64,000 bases of DNA from JABMRW01 sp964396965 (GCA_964396965.1 CAYNGD010000002.1:1-64000), one strand, 5' to 3'. Positions 52,088 to 60,452 are shown, numbered from the stretch's first letter. The notes: generated by a model not told the origin, from the sequence alone. Numbers and translations are program-made.

Positions 52088-53659
52088 ATGGCATCAACCG
52101 AAGAGCTAATCGAGGAATATAAGAAAAAGAGGGCCAAGATAGAGCAGATGGCTTCACCGGAGGCCATCGAAAAGCGGCACCAGAAGGGGCAGTGGACCGC
52201 CCGCGAGAGAATAGACTACCTCTTCGACAAGGGCACCTTCAACGAGCTGGGCCTCTTCGTCAAGCACCGCACCGTCCACTTCGGCATGGACAAGGCGGAG
52301 GTGCCGGCGGAGGGAGTGGTCACCGGCTACGGTCTGGTCAACGGGCGGCCGGTGGTGGCCTTCGCCGAGGACTTCATGGCCATGGCCGGGACCTTCGGCG
52401 AGTACCACGGCCTCAAGGAGATACGGGCGATTGACTTCGCCAAGGAAATGGGCTGGCCGCTGGTGGGCCTGAACGACTCCGGCGGCGCCCGCCTCCAGGA
52501 GGGTATGGACACCCTGGAGATGTACGGCAACCTCTTCAAGGCCCAGATAAGGGCTTCCGGCATCGTCCCCCAGATAGCGGTGCTGATGGGCCCCTGCCTG
52601 GGCGGGCAGGCCTACCACCCCATAATGCAGGACTTCATCATCCAGTGCAAGGAGACCGGCTTCATGGGCATCGCCGGCCCAGCCTTTGTCAAGACCCAGC
52701 TCGGGGAGGAAATCTCGCTGCAAGAGCTCTCCGGCTGGAAGGCGCATGCGGTCAAGAGCGGACAGACCCACATCGTCGCCGCCGATGACAAGGACGCCCT
52801 GGACAGAACCAAGGAGCTCTTGTCTCTGTTCCCCTCCAACAACAGGGAGATGCCACCCCGCCTGGAGACCAAGGACGACCCGGAGCGCCTCTGCCCCGAG
52901 CTGGACAGCATCATCCCCGATAAACCAACCCAACCCTACGATATGTTCAAGGTCATCAGGGCCATCGTTGATGACGGCTATTTCTGTGAGATACTGAAGG
53001 ACCACGCCCGCAGCGTCATCACCGGCTTCGCCCGATTCGGCGGCCGCCCGGTGGGCATCTGGGCCAACCAGCCGATGTGGGCGGCGGGGACTATAGACTG
53101 CGACGCCGCCGACAAGGGGGCCCGCTTCGCCCGCTTCTGCGACCTGTTCAACATCCCGGTGGTCACCCTGGGCGACTGCCCCGGCTATATGATAGGCTCC
53201 GAGCAGGACTGGAAGGGCATCCTGCGCCACGGCGCCAAGCTGCTCTTCGCCTGGGCCGACGCCACCGTCCCCCTGATTTCGATTATACTGCGCAAGTCCT
53301 ACGCCGGCGCCCACTACGGCATGCTCGATAAGGGCATCGGCGCCGACCTAGTCTTCGCCTGGCCTACCGCCCGGGTCACCATCGTCGGTGCCGAGACCGC
53401 CGCCAGCGTAATCTTCGCCAAGGAGATAAGGGACTCGGCCAACCCCAAGGAGACGGCGGCCAAGAGAATCAAGGAGTACGACGATATCTACGAGAACCCC
53501 TACAAGGGCGCCGAGCGCGGCTACATCGACGACATCATCATGCCCAGCGATACCCGCAAGGTCATCAACCGCTCGCTGGATATCCTGGAGAACAAGGACA
53601 AGGAAAACAAGGCCTTCCTATCCCGGCCCTGGCGCAAGTACTCCAATATCAACCTTTAG
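52088..53659 (+). CDS. Acyl-CoA carboxylase carboxyltransferase (beta) subunit
   Basis: A 523-residue biotin-dependent carboxyltransferase of the propionyl-/methylmalonyl-CoA group. The N-terminus RERIDYLFDKGTFNELGLFV and GRPVVAFAEDFMAMAGTFGE are typical, with the oxyanion-forming LNDSGGARLQEG and the second crotonase half YAGAHYGMLDKG. The other subunits are not adjacent; it may act as propionyl-CoA carboxylase, methylmalonyl-CoA decarboxylase or acetyl-CoA carboxylase. The promoter lies just upstream. hisA follows after one base. Confidence 0.9.
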   Translation: MASTEELIEEYKKKRAKIEQMASPEAIEKRHQKGQWTARERIDYLFDKGTFNELGLFVKHRTVHFGMDKAEVPAEGVVTGYGLVNGRPVVAFAEDFMAMAGTFGEYHGLKEIRAIDFAKEMGWPLVGLNDSGGARLQEGMDTLEMYGNLFKAQIRASGIVPQIAVLMGPCLGGQAYHPIMQDFIIQCKETGFMGIAGPAFVKTQLGEEISLQELSGWKAHAVKSGQTHIVAADDKDALDRTKELLSLFPSNNREMPPRLETKDDPERLCPELDSIIPDKPTQPYDMFKVIRAIVDDGYFCEILKDHARSVITGFARFGGRPVGIWANQPMWAAGTIDCDAADKGARFARFCDLFNIPVVTLGDCPGYMIGSEQDWKGILRHGAKLLFAWADATVPLISIILRKSYAGAHYGMLDKGIGADLVFAWPTARVTIVGAETAASVIFAKEIRDSANPKETAAKRIKEYDDIYENPYKGAERGYIDDIIMPSDTRKVINRSLDILENKDKENKAFLSRPWRKYSNINL

Positions 53660-53660
53660 G

Positions 53661-54386
53661 GTGGCAGTCACGGAAATTATTCCGGCCATAGACATCAGAG
53701 ACGGCAGATGCGTCCGGCTCTACCAGGGCGATTATGAGCAGGAGACGGTCTTCTCCGACGACCCGGTGGAGATGGCCCTGGAGTGGCAGTCGCGGGGAGC
53801 ACCCCGGCTGCACATCGTTGACCTCGACGGCGCCGCCCGGGGAGAGGTCGTCAATCTGGATATCATCACCGAGATTGCCAGGGCGGTCTTGGTCCCCACC
53901 CAGCTCGGCGGTGGCATCCGCCGGATAGAAACGGTGGAGCAGATGCTCAAGTCCGGCATCGAGCGGGTGATTCTGGGCACCGCCGCCGTGGAAGACCCCC
54001 AACTCGTCGAGCAGGCCTGCCAGCGCTTCCGGGAATCGGTCATCGTCAGCATCGATGCCCGCGACGGCTACCTGGCCACCCGCGGCTGGCTCCAGGACAC
54101 CGATATGAGGGCGGTGGAGCTGGCCCGGTCCATGATGAGCGTGGGGGTCGGGCGCTTTATCTACACCGATATTGACCGCGACGGCACCCTCACCGAGCCC
54201 AACTTCTCGGCCACCGCCGAGCTGATAAACTCGATAAAGGCACCGGTCATCGCCGCCGGCGGTATATCCTCAATAAACCACCTCAGGATGCTTAAATCCC
54301 TGGGCGCCGAGGGCGCCATCATCGGCAAGGCGCTCTATACCGGGGACATAGATTTAAAGCAGGCATTAGATGCGGTGAGCCAGTAG
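53661..54386 (+). CDS. hisA: Phosphoribosylformimino-5-aminoimidazole carboxamide ribotide isomerase HisA
   Basis: A 241-residue (beta/alpha)8 barrel of histidine synthesis. The N-terminal EIIPAIDIRDGRCVRLYQGD has the catalytic Asp, and the second half has FIYTDIDRDGTL with the catalytic Asp, and GGISSINHLR. The start is GTG at 53661. The next his gene, hisI, lies 1.2 kb downstream past a repeat-bound pseudogene, so an inserted element seems to have split them. Confidence 0.95.
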   Translation: MAVTEIIPAIDIRDGRCVRLYQGDYEQETVFSDDPVEMALEWQSRGAPRLHIVDLDGAARGEVVNLDIITEIARAVLVPTQLGGGIRRIETVEQMLKSGIERVILGTAAVEDPQLVEQACQRFRESVIVSIDARDGYLATRGWLQDTDMRAVELARSMMSVGVGRFIYTDIDRDGTLTEPNFSATAELINSIKAPVIAAGGISSINHLRMLKSLGAEGAIIGKALYTGDIDLKQALDAVSQ

Positions 54387-54407
54387 CCCCACCCCGTTTT
54401 TAACCAG

Positions 54408-55542
54408 TGTTTTACTTCCCATACCCACCCGCCCAAAAAGGTTTCACCTCTTTACGTCTCTTCTTTTCCTCCCCATTGACATAACTTATTTGGGTAGTAT
54501 AATCCGCATTATAGGGGGTAGACAATGAAACAAAAGAAACCGAATGAAAAGAAGTGTTTTGTTATCTGTCCTATTGGCGAACCTGACAGCGACATCCGAC
54601 GCCGTTCTGATTTAGTCCTAAATTACGTTATCAAACCTGTAACCGAAGAAGGGCTTGGATATATAACAACTCGTTCCGATGAGATTCAAAGCCAGGCATA
54701 ATAACATCACAAATAATATCACATCTCATGTCCGATGAACTCGTTATAGCTGACCTTTCTCTCGGAAACCCCAACGTTTACTATGAACTTGCTGTTAGGC
54801 ATATCGTAAGAAAACCAGTCGTTCAAATCATTCATGCTGGTCATCGGATTCATTTCGATATTATCACTCAACGAACAATAGAATTTGATTATCAAGACCT
54901 GGAAAGCGTCGACAAATGCAAGCAGAAATTAAAGGAGCAAATCCAGAATGTTGAGAAAAACCCAAATGATGTGGACTCACCTATATCTGTAGCAATCGAT
55001 ACCAAGGGTTTAATAGAAAGCCAGAACCCGATGGAAAACATCATAAGTAAAATGCTTCTCATTATGCAAGATATGCAGCAACAGATAGATAAAATTTCGC
55101 CACCTAAGCCTCCAAGATGGATAGCAGCTAATCCACCATATGTGTCTGGAGAACTATCAGGATGGGGGGCAGCGCCACCTGCTTCTGGAGATTATAAACA
55201 GTGGGTAGTTTCTCCACAAAATTGGTATGGGGAACCGGGGCCTCCATTAACACCTGGTTCTGGAGAAGTATCAGGATGGGGTACAAAGCCGCCTACTTAC
55301 GGAGACCATAGATTATGGGGAGTTCCCTCATCAAAATCGGAATCTAAAACCAAAGAGCAAAAAAAGGAACCACCTCCTACAGATGGCAAATCTAACAGTA
55401 AAGATGAAAAGAAAAAATAATCCACCACCCGACAACAAAGGGGAGCTTCTCGACCCCCCTTCTCTACAGCTTTAAGTTACCCCCCAAATGGTATCGGTAA
55501 AAAGGCATAGCCTTTTAGGGTAGGAGGGTGGGAAATAATACG
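54408..55542. mobile_element. G-quadruplex-ended element, copy D, with a cargo gene
   Basis: The left end, GTTTTACTTCCC and CCCATACCCACCCGCCC (54418-54434), and the right end, GGGTAGGAGGGTGGG then AAATAATACG (55518-55542), are inverted copies of the ends of copies A-C. Small hairpins sit inside both ends (AAAGGTttcACCTcTTT; AAAAGGCataGCCTTTT), and CAAAAAAGGGG follows the right end. Between the ends lies a broken gene (54525-55420). This is the only copy with coding content, so it may be mobilised as a passive carrier. Confidence 0.7.
54525..55420 (+). pseudogene. Frameshifted NDT/TIR-like domain gene with C-terminal repeats
   Basis: The first frame, from ATG 54525 (KKCFVICPIGEPDSDIRRRS then DLVLNYVIKPVTEEGLGYIT), ends at TAA 54701. 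The homologous continuation (GIITSQIISHLMSDELVIAD, LSLGNPNVYYELAVRHI) is in the next frame from 54695 and runs to 55420. One missing base at about 54692 joins the two into a protein of about 300 residues. The first half resembles nucleoside 2-deoxyribosyltransferase-like domains (CPIG, IADLSLGNPNVYYE). The C-terminus has two SGWGxxPPxxGDxxxW repeats. It is AT-rich relative to its neighbours. Programmed frameshifting is possible but less likely. Confidence 0.7.
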
Positions 55543-55592
55543 TTCTCAAAAAAGGGGAAGGGGTGAGGCAAAGCCCCTAAATATGTTATATA

Positions 55593-55934
55593 ATGTTGAA
55601 AATGCTGAAAGACATCAAATTCAATAAAGACGGTCTCGTTCCGGCCATCGCCCAGGACGCCGATAGCGGCGAGGTGCTGATGTTAGCCTACATGAACGAG
55701 GAAGCGCTGCGCCGGACGCTAAAAAGCGGCGAGGCTTGGTTCTACAGCCGCAGCCGGAAAGAGCTCTGGCACAAGGGGGAGACCTCGGGCAGCATCATCA
55801 AGGTGAGAGAGGTCTGGAAAGACTGCGACAGCGATACCATCTTGATAAAGGGCAAGGCCGCCGGCCCGGTCTGCCACACCGGCAATAAGACCTGCTTCTT
55901 TCAGGAGCTGACCGAAGCCGACGCGGAAGGCTGA
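55593..55934 (+). CDS. hisI: Phosphoribosyl-AMP cyclohydrolase HisI
   Basis: A 113-residue cyclohydrolase of histidine synthesis. Motifs include EVLMLAYMNEEALRRTLKSG, the RSRKELWHKGETSG loop and metal ligands DCDSDTILI and CHTGNKTCFF. The HisE domain is absent. It overlaps the 3' end of the convergent DUF1385 gene by 34 bases. An in-frame ATG three codons in is an alternative start. Confidence 0.95.
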   Translation: MLKMLKDIKFNKDGLVPAIAQDADSGEVLMLAYMNEEALRRTLKSGEAWFYSRSRKELWHKGETSGSIIKVREVWKDCDSDTILIKGKAAGPVCHTGNKTCFFQELTEADAEG

Positions 55935-56812
55935 GCTATTTCCTCAGCCTGGTCAATCTCCAGCGCCCTGCCCAGGGCCGCCAGGGCCACCTCAAGCTGG
56001 TCATCGGTGGGCTCCCTGGTCGTCAGCGACTGCAGCCACAGCCCCGGCACCGCTAGCGCCCTGACTATAGGGTTATCGGCGTGGTTGGCGGTAAAATAGA
56101 TGACCTCGTAGCCCAGGGCGGCGATAACCGGGATGAGCAGTATCCGGGAAAGCACCAGCAGCCCCAGCGAGGGCAGGCCGACCAGAGCGAAGACGATGAT
56201 GGCTATCACCAGCACGGCGAAGAGAAAACTGGTGCCACAGCGGCGGTGGGCGGTGCTGTAGCTCTTGACGGCCTCCACCTCCAGGGGGACCCCGGCCTCG
56301 TAGGCGTTTATTGTCTTATGCTCGGCGCCGTGGTAGGCGAAATAGCGCTTGATATCGGGCACCAGAGAGATTAAGCCCAGGTAAATGACGAAAATAGCCA
56401 CCCGGATAAGGCCTTCAATCAGGCTGAAGAGAAGGGCCGAGGTGATATAGGGCTTAATCAGGTTGGCCAGGAAAAGGGGGGCCATGAAGAAGAGGACTAC
56501 GGCCACCACCAGCGAGGCCAGCAGCAGCAGCCAGACGAACCACCCCGAAACCTCGGCCTCTTCCTCCTCCAGGGAGACATTGGCCGAGTAGAGCAGGCTC
56601 TTGATGCCTAAAATCAGGACCTCAATCAGGACGATGACCCCTCGCACCAGCGGCAGCCGCCGCCACCGGTCGGAATAGAGACCGGTTAGAGGCTGGGTAT
56701 CCAGAGCTACCCCGCCACCGGGGCGGCGCACCGCGGTCACCATCGCCTTCTGCCCACGCATCATCACCCCCTCCATAACCGCCTGTCCGCCGTAGTAAAA
56801 CTTCTTGGCCAT
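55901..56812 (-). CDS. DUF1385 (YqhQ-like) membrane protein
   Basis: A 303-residue protein of the DUF1385/YqhQ family, whose N-terminus (KFYYGGQAVMEGVMMRGQKA) and mid-region YHGAEHKTINAYE and HRRCGTSFLF are well conserved; the histidines and cysteine suggest a metal site. Hydrophobic helices lie at about 85-115, 145-175 and 200-250. Function unknown; often linked to prfA/L31 regions. A terminator of the ribosomal-protein operon lies just upstream of its start. Confidence 0.9.
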   Translation of the reverse strand: MAKKFYYGGQAVMEGVMMRGQKAMVTAVRRPGGGVALDTQPLTGLYSDRWRRLPLVRGVIVLIEVLILGIKSLLYSANVSLEEEEAEVSGWFVWLLLLASLVVAVVLFFMAPLFLANLIKPYITSALLFSLIEGLIRVAIFVIYLGLISLVPDIKRYFAYHGAEHKTINAYEAGVPLEVEAVKSYSTAHRRCGTSFLFAVLVIAIIVFALVGLPSLGLLVLSRILLIPVIAALGYEVIYFTANHADNPIVRALAVPGLWLQSLTTREPTDDQLEVALAALGRALEIDQAEEIAQPSASASVSS

Positions 56813-56813
56813 A

Positions 56814-56844
56814 ATAAAAAAGGAGCGGTCTAGCTAGCCGCTCC
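56814..56844 (-). terminator. Rho-independent terminator of rplU-rpmA-rpmE
   Basis: On the minus strand GGAGCGG-N9-CCGCTCC is followed by TTTTTTATT, beginning 21 bases after the rpmE stop. It separates the ribosomal operon from the DUF1385 gene. Confidence 0.82.
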
Positions 56845-56864
56845 CACCCCGTTGCAATATTTAA

Positions 56865-57071
56865 CTATCCCTCCAGCTTGTAGCGCCGCTTAAACCGCTC
56901 CACCCGCCCCAGGGTGTCCACCACCCGCTGCTCGCCGGTGTAAAAGGGGTGGCACTTGCTGCACAGCTCGACCTTTAGCACCTTCTTGGTCGAGCCGGTG
57001 GTGAAGGTGTTACCGCAGGCACAGATTACCTTGGCATCGTGATAGTATTCTGGATGAATCTTGGGTTTCAT
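56865..57071 (-). CDS. rpmE: 50S ribosomal protein L31
   Basis: A 68-residue zinc-binding L31 with cysteines in VICACGN and ELCSKCHPFYTG, the four-cysteine C+ type. MKPKIHPEYYHDAKVICACG is the normal start. It closes the rplU-rpmA-rpmE operon, five bases after rpmA. Confidence 0.96.
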   Translation of the reverse strand: MKPKIHPEYYHDAKVICACGNTFTTGSTKKVLKVELCSKCHPFYTGEQRVVDTLGRVERFKRRYKLEG

Positions 57072-57076
57072 AACAT

Positions 57077-57331
57077 TTAGTTAGCCTCGACGCTAACCTT
57101 CCTCCGGTTGTTGGTGGTGGGCTCGAACTTGACCACGCCATCAATAAGGGCGTAGAGGGTGTAGTCCTTGCCCACACCGACGTTATCGCCGGGGTGAATA
57201 CGGGTGCCCCGCTGCCGGACGATGATAGTCCCGGCCCGCACCTGCTGACCGGCGTACCTCTTGACCCCCAGCCGCTTGGACTGGCTGTCCCGCCCCAGAC
57301 GGCTGGTACCACCGCCCTTCTTATGAGCCAC
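57077..57331 (-). CDS. rpmA: 50S ribosomal protein L27
   Basis: An 84-residue L27 starting MAHKKGGGTSRLGRDSQSKR with GVKRYAGQQVRAGTIIVRQR. It overlaps the end of rplU by 11 bases and is followed by rpmE. Confidence 0.97.
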   Translation of the reverse strand: MAHKKGGGTSRLGRDSQSKRLGVKRYAGQQVRAGTIIVRQRGTRIHPGDNVGVGKDYTLYALIDGVVKFEPTTNNRRKVSVEAN

Positions 57332-57701
57332 TCTCGGTCACCTCTTTCTTGCGTTTCCGGGGCTTCTTGGGCTTCTCCTCGGCTATCCCCGGCCCCACTA
57401 TCTTATCGATGAGCAGCCGGGTATGGAACTGGCGGTGCCCCGTCTTCCTGCGGTAGCGCACCTTGGGCTTATACTTAAAGACGATAACCTTATCGCCCTT
57501 GCCCGTCCCTTTAGCGGTGGCCACCACCTTGGCCCCGTCAACAGTGGGCGTGCCGACAGTCACCCGCCTGCCATCGCCGATGAGCAATACCCTGTCCAGC
57601 TCCACAGTATCGCCCTCGGCCACCGCCAGGCGCTCCACATCTATAGTCTGGCCGGGGTTCACCCGGTACTGCTTGCCCCCGGTCTCAATGATAGCGTAAA
57701 T
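57321..57701 (-). CDS. rplU: 50S ribosomal protein L21, apparent ATT start
   Basis: L21 normally begins MYAIIETGGKQYRV. Here the matching codons are ATT TAC GCT ATC, with the ATT (complement of 57699-57701) six bases after GGGAGG. No ATG, GTG or TTG lies between the promoter -10 box and this point. The upstream in-frame TTG is the -35 box of the promoter at 57723-57752, so it would not be transcribed. Initiation at AUU is thus the best reading; the product is about 126 residues with a basic tail (KPKKPRKRKKEV). Confidence 0.88.
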   Translation of the reverse strand: MYAIIETGGKQYRVNPGQTIDVERLAVAEGDTVELDRVLLIGDGRRVTVGTPTVDGAKVVATAKGTGKGDKVIVFKYKPKVRYRRKTGHRQFHTRLLIDKIVGPGIAEEKPKKPRKRKKEVTESGS

Positions 57702-57707
57702 CTCGTT

Positions 57708-57713
57708 CCTCCC
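57708..57713 (-). promoter_or_regulatory. Ribosome-binding site that fixes the ATT start of rplU
   Basis: On the minus strand GGGAGG is six bases ahead of ATT. It is the only Shine-Dalgarno-like sequence between the promoter and the first L21 codons. Confidence 0.75.
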
Positions 57714-57722
57714 AAACAGGCT

Positions 57723-57752
57723 ATTGTAGCAATTGCTAGAGCTGGGTGTCAA
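57723..57752 (-). promoter_or_regulatory. Sigma70-like promoter for rplU-rpmA-rpmE
   Basis: On the minus strand TTGACA (57747-57752), an 18-base spacer and TACAAT (57723-57728). It overlaps the 3' end of coaE. Transcription should start near 57716, giving a leader of about 15 bases before the ATT codon. Confidence 0.78.
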
Positions 57753-58368
57753 GCGCCCGCTTCCCCCAGGCTTCTTTTACCCTGGCCTCAAGCTCGTCAA
57801 GGCGGCAGTCGGTATCAATGACCACGTCGGCGTGCTTTATTTTCTCTTCAGAAGGCAGCTGGGAGCGGATACGGGCCAGGGCCTCCGCCTCGGAAAGCCC
57901 GCTCTTGGCTTTAAGCCGCCTCAGCACCACCGCCTCCGGGGCCACCACCACCCAGACCTCGTCCACCTCGTCCGATAGCGAAGGCTGGCCGGCTTTAAGC
58001 GAAAGGGGCACCTCAACCAGAAGGGGCATATCCAGAACCACCACCTTTACCCCCCAGCGCTGGTAGTTCTCGAGCCTGGCCCTCACCGTCTTATACATCC
58101 AGGGGTGCATTATATTATTCAGCCGGGCTAAGGCCTCGTCGTTACCGAAGACGATTTTACCCAGCTTGCGGCGGTCAATCTCCCCGTCGGGGGTAAGGAT
58201 CTCGCCGCCGAAGGCGTCAACTATCTGCTGCCGCAGCTCGCTGTCGGCGCCGAGTGCCTCGTGCCAGACCCTGTCCACATCAATGACGGTTGCCCCCAGA
58301 CCGGCCAGGAAGCTGGCCACGGTGCTCTTGCCGCTGCCGATACCGCCGGTAAGACCGATAACCTTCAT
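57736..58368 (-). CDS. coaE: Dephospho-CoA kinase CoaE
   Basis: A 210-residue P-loop kinase, last step of CoA synthesis. The N-terminus MKVIGLTGGIGSGKSTVASF has the Walker A; VIDVDRVWHEAL and HPWMY follow, with LLVEVPL and RxxAQxxE-like ARIRSQLPSEEK. The ATG at 58368 is preceded by GGTGGG; upstream starts would extend beyond the family N-terminus. The promoter of the rplU operon overlaps the last codons. Confidence 0.95.
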   Translation of the reverse strand: MKVIGLTGGIGSGKSTVASFLAGLGATVIDVDRVWHEALGADSELRQQIVDAFGGEILTPDGEIDRRKLGKIVFGNDEALARLNNIMHPWMYKTVRARLENYQRWGVKVVVLDMPLLVEVPLSLKAGQPSLSDEVDEVWVVVAPEAVVLRRLKAKSGLSEAEALARIRSQLPSEEKIKHADVVIDTDCRLDELEARVKEAWGKRALDTQL

Positions 58369-58448
58369 CCCACCAAGTCTAGCTAGTGACAACCCGGTAG
58401 TCAAGGTGATATTATTGCCTCAGACGAGCTAGCGTGGGAGAAGGAGTG

Positions 58449-59144
58449 ATGCCCGCATCTTTGCAACCGGCCTACATCGAAAAGGTGGATGAGCGCGGCG
58501 ATATCCAGGTCTGGATTGTGGACGGGGCCTATATTCGCAGCCATATTGACGAGGAGTTCACCAACTTCGGCCAGCACTACCGCTACCCCTATATTCCCAT
58601 AAACGAGTTCTGGATTGACCGTGAAGCCGAGCACGACGAGCGGCAGTTCTTCATTGACCATCTGCTGGTAGAGCACCGGCTCATGGCGGCAGGCATGCCC
58701 TACGAAGAGGCACTGCCCAAAGCCGACCAGCAGGAAAGAAAGGAGCGCCGCCGCGCTGGCGATGTCAGCCGCCTGACCCATCACGGGCAAAAATTACCCG
58801 CCGGAGAGGATGTCCACGAACGGCTCTGGAAGAAGCTGGAGAACGGCGTAAGCGTTTGGGTGGTTAACGGGCGCCTGGTGCGCAGCACGTTTGACATCGA
58901 CTTTACCGAAGGCGGGCACGACTACGTTTATGAGTTCGTACCGGAAAATGAGGTCTGGATTGATGACGCTATTGTAGAGCCAGAGCGGGGCTACGTATTG
59001 CTGCACGAACTTCACGAGCGAAACCGCATGGCCAAAGGCTGGCCCTACAGTAAAGCTCACGCCGAGTCAAGCCACCTGGAATACCACTGCCGCCACCACC
59101 CCGACGAACTGCACGATAAGCTCACCGCCGAGGACTGGGCTTAG
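58449..59144 (+). CDS. Conserved hypothetical protein with two tandem repeats of one domain
   Basis: A 231-residue protein made of two copies of an about 90-residue unit. Copy 1: GDIQVWIVDGAYIRSHIDEE, FTNFGQHYRYPYIPINEFWI, and a helix LVEHRLMAAGMPYEEALPKA. Copy 2: ENGVSVWVVNGRLVRSTFDI, DFTEGGHDYVYEFVPENEVW, and LHELHERNRMAKGWPYSKAH. The His/Glu-rich helices (HExxxERxxMxxGxPYxxAH) recall zincin-like segments but lack a full HExxH in copy 1. The ATG at 58449 follows GGAGAAGGAG. Function unknown. Confidence 0.8.
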   Translation: MPASLQPAYIEKVDERGDIQVWIVDGAYIRSHIDEEFTNFGQHYRYPYIPINEFWIDREAEHDERQFFIDHLLVEHRLMAAGMPYEEALPKADQQERKERRRAGDVSRLTHHGQKLPAGEDVHERLWKKLENGVSVWVVNGRLVRSTFDIDFTEGGHDYVYEFVPENEVWIDDAIVEPERGYVLLHELHERNRMAKGWPYSKAHAESSHLEYHCRHHPDELHDKLTAEDWA

Positions 59145-59162
59145 TATTCATTGAGTTTTCGC

Positions 59163-59864
59163 CTATTGCCTTTCTAAAATCTTTTTAGCCTGTTTATAAC
59201 TTATCTCTTTAGAGAGAACCCTGACAATAGGATTTTCTATTTTCCCGAATTCCATGGTAGGGAATTCCCCTAAAATATGAACGTCCTTGCTCTTTGCTAT
59301 CATTTCTAGTATTTGCTCATCTGAGAACTGGTATAACCTTCTGCAGAATGTCTTACCTATGTAGGAGGCAAAGTTTTTTCTCGGTTTCGGTTGCAAAATG
59401 AGATATATAGGATACTCAGCGATGATTGGGTCAAGCCTTACCGGCACATTAGTCTGTGAAAGTGCTACAAAAATCTCATTTGTGGGGTCTGGATGGCTAA
59501 ATACCCCCGTTACTGCTGCCCAAGATGCACCTAATTTAGTAAACAATTCATTAACTTTGTTAGATAGAATCACAAGTAATCCTAAGTCCACTAAGTCATT
59601 TTGCGATTCTTCCCATGTAAATTTTGATTCTAGGCAAGTAACAGTTATGCCGTCTAGTAGAGATTCAGATTCCTTATCCTTGAGCCAACCGAATAAGATG
59701 GGAGAATCAAAAAAGAGAGAGAAAATTTTATCTAATGGCTCGCCATATTTCACCCACCTTTCTTCTTGCGACGGATATGGTAAACCAGCGCCAATCTCAA
59801 CAAAGAATATTTTGCGCCAATACCTAAAATCCCCTTTTTGTGCTTCTTTAGTGGTCATACGCAT
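59163..59864 (-). CDS. Hypothetical protein, AT-rich
   Basis: A 233-residue soluble protein with no recognised domain. Strongly charged segments alternate with short hydrophobic ones; it has the segment TYPIYLILQPKPRKN-like near the middle-end. No signal peptide. The gene is much poorer in GC than the surrounding genes and lies 12 bases after a membrane protein gene of like composition, suggesting joint acquisition. Confidence 0.65.
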   Translation of the reverse strand: MRMTTKEAQKGDFRYWRKIFFVEIGAGLPYPSQEERWVKYGEPLDKIFSLFFDSPILFGWLKDKESESLLDGITVTCLESKFTWEESQNDLVDLGLLVILSNKVNELFTKLGASWAAVTGVFSHPDPTNEIFVALSQTNVPVRLDPIIAEYPIYLILQPKPRKNFASYIGKTFCRRLYQFSDEQILEMIAKSKDVHILGEFPTMEFGKIENPIVRVLSKEISYKQAKKILERQ

Positions 59865-59875
59865 AATTCGCCCCC

Positions 59876-60337
59876 TTACCTCTTTTTAGATTTTGGCTTG
59901 TTCCACCAATGGATAAATCTTACGATTTTTGACTTATTCCATTGGGTTTCTAGTTCTTTTGTATTTTCTAGGAGTTCTTTAATTGATTTCTTGTTTAATT
60001 TGCCCCTATTTGCTTCTCGCAATAATGGTAGTAGTTTGCTCAGTGCATTATCAATACGATTAGTGGTTGGAGTAGCAAGCCCAACCCGTAAAATCATTCC
60101 GAAAAACAAACCTAACATCACAGGAACACTTACCCCAGCAAACAAAATTAATATTACGCTTAGCATAGCATAAAACATATTAAGAGAGAGACGACCAAAA
60201 AGTGTAGTTATGATAACTACAGCTAGGGCGACTAGAGTAAGTATTACGAATGCTCTCCCTAGCCCCTTGCCCCACTTTTCACCGAATAAGCTAATCATTA
60301 TTTTTACCAACTCGGGTATTTCCGTAATATTTGCCAC
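59876..60337 (-). CDS. Hypothetical membrane protein, AT-rich
   Basis: A 153-residue protein with two or three hydrophobic segments (AFVILTLVALAVVIITTLFG, then MLSVILILFAGVSVPVMLGL) and a basic C-terminal half ending KPKSKKR. No family recognised. It shares strand and base composition with the next gene downstream. A plus-strand terminator and a GC hairpin lie upstream. Confidence 0.62.
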   Translation of the reverse strand: MANITEIPELVKIMISLFGEKWGKGLGRAFVILTLVALAVVIITTLFGRLSLNMFYAMLSVILILFAGVSVPVMLGLFFGMILRVGLATPTTNRIDNALSKLLPLLREANRGKLNKKSIKELLENTKELETQWNKSKIVRFIHWWNKPKSKKR

Positions 60338-60452
60338 ACTGCACCTCCATAGAATATAGAGATGCAGTTATTCTATCACCTCTCACCGTAGACAGCCATA
60401 GATTCATTAGAGCAAAAAGTTGGCTCAAGCCCCAGTTCATTATAGGGTGTCT

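Noticed and set aside
52154..53314. A 386-codon minus-strand frame opposite the carboxylase
   Set aside because: Antisense shadow; the plus-strand protein is well conserved.
57702..57752. TTG start for L21 at 57752, adding 17 residues
   Set aside because: That TTG is the -35 box of a consensus promoter, and the extension is unlike any L21.
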